DNA of 64,000 bases, taken from the NCBI GenBank assembly GCA_963674955.2, contig CAXXKR010000004.1, forward strand, positions 1,488,001 to 1,552,000, read 5' to 3'. Shown here piece by piece: positions 59,773 to 64,000 of the stretch; positions within the stretch are counted from its first letter, which is position 1, and every line of letters begins with the position of its first letter. The position numbers were made by a program, and so were the translations under genes. Source of the stretch: G963674955 sp963674955. Lineage in GTDB: Bacteria > Desulfobacterota > Desulfovibrionia > Desulfovibrionales > Desulfovibrionaceae. The notes under the pieces were generated by a model. That model saw only the letters and a program-made list of their open reading frames with translations. It did not search any database and had not been told where the DNA came from.

Positions 59773-60210
59773 ATGAAACCACCGCTCCAAATATTCGCCG
59801 ACTACCTGACCAGGGAAAATCTCAGATTGACGGACCAGAGAAAGCTCATTCTGGAGATATTCCTGAACGAAAATGGGCATGTCTCGGTTGAGGAATTTCA
59901 CGACAAGGTAAAGAAAAAAGACGCGACCATCGGCAAGTCGACGGTTTACAGGGCCTTGAAGCACCTGTGCAGTTCCGGGCTGGCCTTGGCCTCGGATTTC
60001 GACGATGGAATTCAGCGCTATGAACTCCAATGGGGCCAAAGGCACCACGACCACCTGATCTGCGAAAAATGCGGCAAAAAGGTTGAGGTCATGGATTCCA
60101 GGATCGAGGAGCGACAGCAGCGGCTGGCCGATGACAACGGCTTCACCCTCACCGGCCACAGCATGAACCTGTTCGGCGTCTGCGAAAAATGCCGGGGAAA
60201 ATTCTTATAG
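59773..60210 (+). CDS. Fur-family metal-responsive repressor, paralogue 2
   Basis: 145 residues, the same length as the fur at 52605-53042, and aligned with it without gaps at roughly half of positions identical by eye. ATG 59773 has AAGGA six bases upstream; ATG 59758 is an alternative. The metal site GQRHHDHLICEKC and the CEKC zinc pair are kept. The recognition helix differs: IGKSTVYRALKHL here, VGQATVYRTLKHF in paralogue 1. It is encoded after the NicO gene and may control it. It could be Fur, or a nickel- or zinc-sensing relative. Confidence 0.9.
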   Translation: MKPPLQIFADYLTRENLRLTDQRKLILEIFLNENGHVSVEEFHDKVKKKDATIGKSTVYRALKHLCSSGLALASDFDDGIQRYELQWGQRHHDHLICEKCGKKVEVMDSRIEERQQRLADDNGFTLTGHSMNLFGVCEKCRGKFL

Positions 60211-60234
60211 CGGGGCTGCCCCAATGACCTGAAG

Positions 60235-60498
60235 TCAGCCGTGGCGAATCTTGAGAACCAGAACGGCCAGGGCCAGGGCCAGGGTCACGGCGTTGGCCGC
60301 GATGATGGCAAGGGAGCCTATGAGCAGCCCGTAGATGGTCCAGAGGGCCACGCCGCTGCAAAACAGAAGGTACATGACCAGGGAGATTCCCCTGGTGTCG
60401 CGGGTCCTGAAGGCCCGCAGCACCTGCGGCAAGAACGACAGGGTGGTCAGGGTTCCGGCCGCCAGCCCGATTATTTCATAACTCGCGTTGTCCGCCAT
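60235..60498 (-). CDS. SemiSWEET sugar transporter
   Basis: Inner-membrane protein of 87 residues with three helices (a single PQ-loop triple-helix bundle) that works as a dimer to move sugars passively. The family motif is LSFLPQVLRAFRTRDTRGISL, where the PQ is the hinge, followed by CSGVALWTIYGL and a conserved Asn in AANAVTLAL. It converges on the second fur gene with a gap of 24 bases. Confidence 0.93.
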   Translation of the reverse strand: MADNASYEIIGLAAGTLTTLSFLPQVLRAFRTRDTRGISLVMYLLFCSGVALWTIYGLLIGSLAIIAANAVTLALALAVLVLKIRHG

Positions 60499-60682
60499 AG
60501 CCCTAAAAACAACATAACCTTGAGCGCGTCAAGGCAAATCAAAAACCCCTTTCCATGAGGCGAAAGCCTCCCCGTGCTTGAAGAACAGCGGCGCAACGGG
60601 TATCACTAACGGCAAAACTCGTGCGATCATAGGCGCCAATCCTTTGATCCGCGCACTCCAGCCGCACCCAAAAGGAGCCGCC

Positions 60683-61909
60683 ATGCCCTACGCAAAGGTC
60701 CACGCGCCCATCTACGGCTACATGAAGGGCAGCCGCCACACCATCCCGCTGCATCTCGTGCACTACGCCCGCACCTTCAGCATCTTCAAACTCATGAACA
60801 CCCTGGAGTTCTCATCGGTCCTGAACGTGGGCGGCGCGGAGGGTTACCACAGCTGGTTCATTGAGAGGCTTTTCGGCGCAAAAGTGGTCACGGCCGACAT
60901 CCAGACCAAGGCCCTGACCAAGGCCCGAAACTTCTACGGCATCGATGTCTGCGCCGCGGACGCCCGCGCTCTGCCCTTTGCCGACAATTCGTTTGATCTC
61001 GTTGTCTGCATTGAGACGATCGAACACGTGCCCAACCCGCAACGGGTTGTGGACGAACTGAAACGCGTAGCCCGAAAAACAGTTCTTGTTTCAACCGAAA
61101 GCTATTTCGACAGTCCCGAGCAACGCACAGCCTTTCTGGAGTACCTGAGGGAGACGCACCCGCAATTTTTCAGGGTCAAGAATCCGGTCACTCCCTCCGA
61201 TGTCAACCACTTCACGGCAGATGACTTCAAACAGCTTTTCGGATCGGAAACCATCAAATTCTTCCCGCAATTCAACAACAAGCACGCCGAAATCATCGCG
61301 CCCATTGAAGAGGTGCGCAAACACGTGCAAAAAATGACCGAAGGAATTGAAGTCTCCAAGGCCTCCAAGGTCATCGTGCTTTTTGAAAAAGAGGATTCGG
61401 CCCCGCGCAAAAAAAAACTGGCGGAAGAAAAAATCCTGGACCGGCTGATACTGGACAAGCCCTTCTTTCCCCTGGAAATGGACCCGGAGATGGAAGACGA
61501 GGACAGGGAAACCGTTGAACGTTTGAAAGACTGGCATGCCCGAAAGGACCGCTGCAAGGTCGTGGACCCGGCAGAAACGCCCATAAAAAAAATTCAGGAG
61601 CCGGGCGCGAAAGGCATGAGCCTGCAATGGCTGACCCCCGACGAGCTGGAACTCTCGCCCCGCTTCTGCACCCGCCGTGTGACCCTGGACGAAAAGGGAC
61701 ATACGCCGGTGCGCCGCCACGACTGGGAGCACCAGATCATAGTCCTTTCCGGCAAAGGGGTCCTGCGCGAAAAGATCGGGGACTCCACCCTCATGCCGGG
61801 CATGGCCGCGCTGGTCCGTCCGGGGGTGGAGTTTCAGATTCTAAGCACGGAAGGCGAACTCGTCTACCTGGACATCATCCCCTCCATCACCAACTTTTTC
61901 GGCAGATAG
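60683..61909 (+). CDS. Class I SAM methyltransferase fused to a C-terminal cupin
   Basis: Cytosolic protein of 408 residues from ATG 60683, preceded by AAAAGGAG at five bases (the frame opens at 60578). The methyltransferase domain (about 1-215) has VLNVGGAEGYHSWFIERLF as SAM motif I, VTADIQ, then LPFADNSFDLVVCIETIEHV. A charged linker (about 215-320) leads to a cupin (about 325-408: TPVRRHDWEHQIIVLSGKGVL, then LMPGMAALVRPGVEFQILS). The HxW-x-H set could bind metal. I know of no characterised protein with this exact layout; the substrate is unknown. It is monocistronic. Confidence 0.8.
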   Translation: MPYAKVHAPIYGYMKGSRHTIPLHLVHYARTFSIFKLMNTLEFSSVLNVGGAEGYHSWFIERLFGAKVVTADIQTKALTKARNFYGIDVCAADARALPFADNSFDLVVCIETIEHVPNPQRVVDELKRVARKTVLVSTESYFDSPEQRTAFLEYLRETHPQFFRVKNPVTPSDVNHFTADDFKQLFGSETIKFFPQFNNKHAEIIAPIEEVRKHVQKMTEGIEVSKASKVIVLFEKEDSAPRKKKLAEEKILDRLILDKPFFPLEMDPEMEDEDRETVERLKDWHARKDRCKVVDPAETPIKKIQEPGAKGMSLQWLTPDELELSPRFCTRRVTLDEKGHTPVRRHDWEHQIIVLSGKGVLREKIGDSTLMPGMAALVRPGVEFQILSTEGELVYLDIIPSITNFFGR

Positions 61910-61981
61910 CCCTGCCGACTTCGCCTTTTCCAACAAACAAGAAATAAAGAATTAAATTCAAATTATTGGACTCTAATCCCC

Positions 61982-62010
61982 TTGACAGATTCCACGGCTG
62001 CGCCTAGTTC
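61982..62010 (+). promoter_or_regulatory. Sigma-70-like promoter before the 134-residue orphan gene
   Basis: TTGACA (61982-61987) and TAGTTC (62005-62010) are 17 bases apart, about 75 bases before ATG 62085. An A/T-rich stretch at about 61940-61970 could act as an UP element. Confidence 0.6.
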
Positions 62011-62084
62011 CCCATTCTACGTACGCCCATGTCGGCATGACTGATTCACGATTAAACCACCGCAATGAAGAAGGAATATTCGCC

Positions 62085-62489
62085 ATGAACATGCTTACGG
62101 AACTGCTTGACTCCTGGCAGGACAACGACAACCAGATTAAAAAGGTTTTCGAGCGGCTGAAAGAACATCTCAAGGCCATGCCCGGCACCAGTCTGAAAGC
62201 CAAATCAAGGCCCGGAGTGTCATACTCGCTGCGCGGCGTTCACGAAAACCAGTCCAACAAGGAGCTCTTCGCCATGGTGGACATCATCGACGACGACCCG
62301 GCAGACCGCTGGCTCTCAGTCTGTTTCTATGGTGAAATGATCACCGACCCGGATGAACGGGGAGACCATGTGCCCGAAGGACTCATGGGCGAGGACGCCA
62401 CCTGTTTCGACATCGACCAATGTGACGAGGCGTTGATCCGCTATGTCGAGCAACGTCTCTCCGAGGCGCATGCCGCCGCCGCAGGTTAG
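62085..62489 (+). CDS. Hypothetical acidic protein, 134 residues
   Basis: No recognised family. The start is ATG 62085 with AAGGA nine bases upstream (the frame opens at 62037). The N-terminal third is helical (ELLDSWQDNDNQIKKVFERL), the rest alpha/beta (VSYSLRGVHENQSNKELFAMVDIIDDDPADRWLSVCFYG), strongly acidic, with no signal peptide. The size and composition suggest a small soluble binding protein. It is a single gene, about 200 bases before the greA leader terminator. Confidence 0.7.
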   Translation: MNMLTELLDSWQDNDNQIKKVFERLKEHLKAMPGTSLKAKSRPGVSYSLRGVHENQSNKELFAMVDIIDDDPADRWLSVCFYGEMITDPDERGDHVPEGLMGEDATCFDIDQCDEALIRYVEQRLSEAHAAAAG

Positions 62490-62568
62490 CCCCGCGATCT
62501 TGATCTGGGAGCGGGATTGCGATTCAGCCTCTCCGCTTCCACATTTCATTTTGACCAAGCTTATATTC

Positions 62569-62587
62569 TTGCGGCAACCAGCCGCAA
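62569..62587. repeat. Short perfect hairpin upstream of the greA leader promoter
   Basis: TTGCGGC and GCCGCAA with a five-base loop form a 7-bp stem, about 80 bases after the orphan gene and 20 bases before the greA -35 element. No T run follows; it could be the 3' end of the upstream transcript or a protein site. Confidence 0.4.
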
Positions 62588-62608
62588 TAACAGGATTACC
62601 GCAACAGC

Positions 62609-62714
62609 TTGACCATACGCCTGCATTGGTCTAACAAAAAGGAGTACTGTTATGCAGTGTTGAACTGTTTTTGGAACACCAATGCGGCCGCCCCTGATCC
62701 CAGGGGCGTTTTTT
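62609..62714 (+). promoter_or_regulatory. greA leader: promoter, three-codon ORF and terminator (attenuator-like)
   Basis: A promoter TTGACC (62609-62614), 17 bases, TAACAA (62632-62637) is followed by a ribosome site AAGGAG (62639-62644) and, seven bases later, a complete ORF of three codons, Met-Gln-Cys-stop (62652-62663). A perfect 8-bp terminator stem CGCCCCTG/CAGGGGCG with TTTTTT follows at 62689-62714, 45 bases before greA. The whole reads as a short transcript that mostly ends before greA, so read-through could be controlled. Confidence 0.7.
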
Positions 62715-62759
62715 AATCCCGGCTGCGGGTGTATAAAAAGAACCCAAGGATTTGATAAG

Positions 62760-63245
62760 ATGGAAAGCATACCCATTTCAGTCGCAGGGCTTGAAAAAGT
62801 CAAGAAGGAGCTGGAAACCCTCAAGGCCGAGCGCCCCGAGGTCATTCAGGCCATCGCCGAGGCCCGCGAGGAAGGCGACCTCAAGGAAAACTCCGGCTAC
62901 CACGCCGCGCGCGAACGTCAGGGCATCATTGAGGCCAAGATCAGTTACATCAATTCGCGCCTGCCCCGATTCGACGTCATCGATCTGAACACCATGGGCG
63001 GCGAAACCATAACCTTCGGGGCAACCGTGGAACTGGAGGACATGGACACCGGCGACACCAAGGTCTACACCCTGCTCGGCCCGGATGAAAGCGACTTTGC
63101 CAACGGCAGCATTTCCGTCTTCTCCCCGGTGGGCCGCGCCCTGCTTGGCAAGCAGGAGGGAGACGACATCACGGTTGACGCGCCGCGCGGAAAAATCGAA
63201 TACGAAATCATCTCCGTGACCTTCAAGGGCAACGGGAAATCCTGA
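62760..63245 (+). CDS. greA: Transcription elongation factor GreA
   Basis: Secondary-channel factor of 161 residues that makes RNA polymerase cut backtracked transcripts. The N-terminal coiled coil has the acidic tip AIAEAREEGDLKENSGYHAARERQG, with Asp and Glu positions needed for cleavage. The C-terminal FKBP-like domain has GATVELEDMDTGDTKVYTLLGPDESDF and SPVGRALLGKQEGDDITV. It is of usual length. AAGGA lies nine bases before ATG 62760. Confidence 0.97.
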   Translation: MESIPISVAGLEKVKKELETLKAERPEVIQAIAEAREEGDLKENSGYHAARERQGIIEAKISYINSRLPRFDVIDLNTMGGETITFGATVELEDMDTGDTKVYTLLGPDESDFANGSISVFSPVGRALLGKQEGDDITVDAPRGKIEYEIISVTFKGNGKS

Positions 63246-63276
63246 CAAAAATTCCCTACTCTATCAGTAAGTTACG

Positions 63277-63311
63277 TGGGGCCGCTTAATGCAAGCGGCC
63301 CCACCCTTTTC
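63277..63311 (+). terminator. Intrinsic terminator of greA
   Basis: A perfect 12-bp stem GTGGGGCCGCTT/AAGCGGCCCCAC with a five-base loop is followed by CCTTTTC, 31 bases after the greA stop. Confidence 0.92.
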
Positions 63312-63529
63312 GGGCACCGGGATTTGATTTGTGTCACGGCCTGTGGCAATAAAGGTCATCCTCGGACAGCAGCATCGTTGTTTCAGCGCCAACCCGGTGT
63401 TTTTTCGCGCTAATCGACTTCATGATTGGAGCCGGACAGCCGCCCCTAACCGACTGTTTTCCTGAGGCCGAAGCCGTCTCAAAAGGCGACCTGGAGACAT
63501 GTCGAGACAAAACCGCAAGCGGAGACACG

Positions 63530-64000
63530 ATGTCCGAAACAAGAATATTCAACCGTTGGCTGGTAGTGCTGGGAGCGACCCTCATCCAACTCTGTTTGGG
63601 CGCCATATACGCCTGGTCCGTATTCACCCCCAGCCTCATCGAGTCCGGATGGAGCAAGCTCCAGACCCAGGTGGTCTTTTCCGTGGGACTGGCCACCTTC
63701 GCCATCGCCATGATCTGGGCCGGGCGAAAGCTGCCCCTCTGGGGACCGCGCAAGCTGGTCTGGACCGGGGGCGTGGTGCTCGGCATGGGTTACGTCATGG
63801 CCGGAATGCTCGAAGCCACCAACTTCATGGCCGTGACCCTGTTCGTGGGCGTGGTCGGCGGAGCGGGAATCGGCATGGGCTACGTGGTCCCAATCGCCGT
63901 GGGCATGCGCTGGTTCCCGGACAAGAAGGGACTCATCACCGGCCTTGCCGTGGCCGGATTCGGATTCGGGGCAATGGGCTGGGTAAAGCTGGCCGGAGAC
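63530..64000 (+). CDS. OFA-type major facilitator transporter, N-terminal part (cut by window edge)
   Basis: The first 157 codons are present; the gene runs off the right end. ATG 63530 has GGAG five bases upstream. Four to five membrane segments are visible, with RWLVVLGATLIQLCLGAIYAWSVFTPSL at the start, the stretch typical of the oxalate/formate antiporter-like family, then GGAGIGMGYVVPIAVGMRWFPDKKGLITG between segments, the MFS loop. The family moves small carboxylates. The 218-base spacer before it, after the greA terminator, has no gene I can see. Confidence 0.88.
   Translation, partial: MSETRIFNRWLVVLGATLIQLCLGAIYAWSVFTPSLIESGWSKLQTQVVFSVGLATFAIAMIWAGRKLPLWGPRKLVWTGGVVLGMGYVMAGMLEATNFMAVTLFVGVVGGAGIGMGYVVPIAVGMRWFPDKKGLITGLAVAGFGFGAMGWVKLAGD

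Noticed and set aside
63334..63786. Minus-strand frame over the start of the MFS transporter
   Set aside because: Ser/Thr-rich shadow; the plus-strand frame has a ribosome site and membrane segments.

Overview
The window looks like a chromosomal segment of a moderately GC-rich Gram-negative deltaproteobacterium, most likely Desulfovibrionales (Desulfovibrio or Pseudodesulfovibrio type). That placement is inference: it rests on the family mix (exosortase/VPLPA-CTERM polysaccharide locus, FmdB zinc ribbon, DctPQM TRAP system, Feo/NikK/NikL-type metal genes, Fur-linked small proteins, many small orphan proteins) and on codon use. No rRNA is present to confirm it.

Region 1 (1-21.1 kb) is an exosortase-linked exopolysaccharide locus. 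A minus-strand operon, read from 9.16 kb down to 1, encodes a sigma-54 activator with a degenerate receiver, a Wza-type export lipoprotein, an outer-membrane barrel, a Wzz-type chain-length protein, a BY-kinase-like ATPase, a secretion AAA ATPase, an XrtD-like exosortase fused to EpsI, and the start of a sugar transferase. A plus-strand operon (9.47-18.64 kb) encodes two PAPS-type sulfotransferases, a flippase, three glycosyltransferases, a polymerase-like membrane protein and an exported GH5 hydrolase. Together they suggest a sulfated polysaccharide. Next to it lie a TIGR03790 protein and two proteins with VPLPA-CTERM tails; the first of these sits behind a good GG-N10-GC sigma-54 promoter.

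Region 2 (21.3-30 kb, minus) holds a PilZ protein, a D,D-carboxypeptidase with a SPOR domain, and a tight cassette of a Csd4/Pgp1-like carboxypeptidase, a membrane coiled-coil protein and a Csd6/Pgp2-like YkuD protein. It is joined to pyrE, purB, an FmdB protein and a 38-residue basic protein. The cassette may set curved cell shape. Region 3 (29.6-47.96 kb) has two orphan proteins, an alpha-2-macroglobulin/PbpC pair, an M23 peptidase, an MltB-type transglycosylase, a pseudouridine synthase, a TRAP transporter, an FG-GAP-like exported protein and an rRNA m5C methyltransferase.

Region 4 (48.0-50.5 kb) carries tRNA-Val and tRNA-Asp. A 75-bp direct repeat of the tRNA-Asp 3' end brackets a 0.8-kb mini-island with one DUF2087 gene. 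An exported orphan and arsC follow. Region 5 (50.8-60.2 kb) is c-di-GMP and metal homeostasis: a diguanylate cyclase, a Fur-box-controlled pair of small proteins, fur, a MarR-GNAT fusion, NikK/NikL-like proteins, feoB, two feoA genes, a NicO transporter and a second fur paralogue, with several Fur-box-like sites.

Region 6 (60.2-64 kb) has a SemiSWEET transporter, a methyltransferase-cupin fusion, an orphan protein, greA behind an attenuator-like leader with a three-codon ORF, and the start of an OFA-type MFS transporter. No CRISPR array, rRNA or intact insertion sequence was seen.
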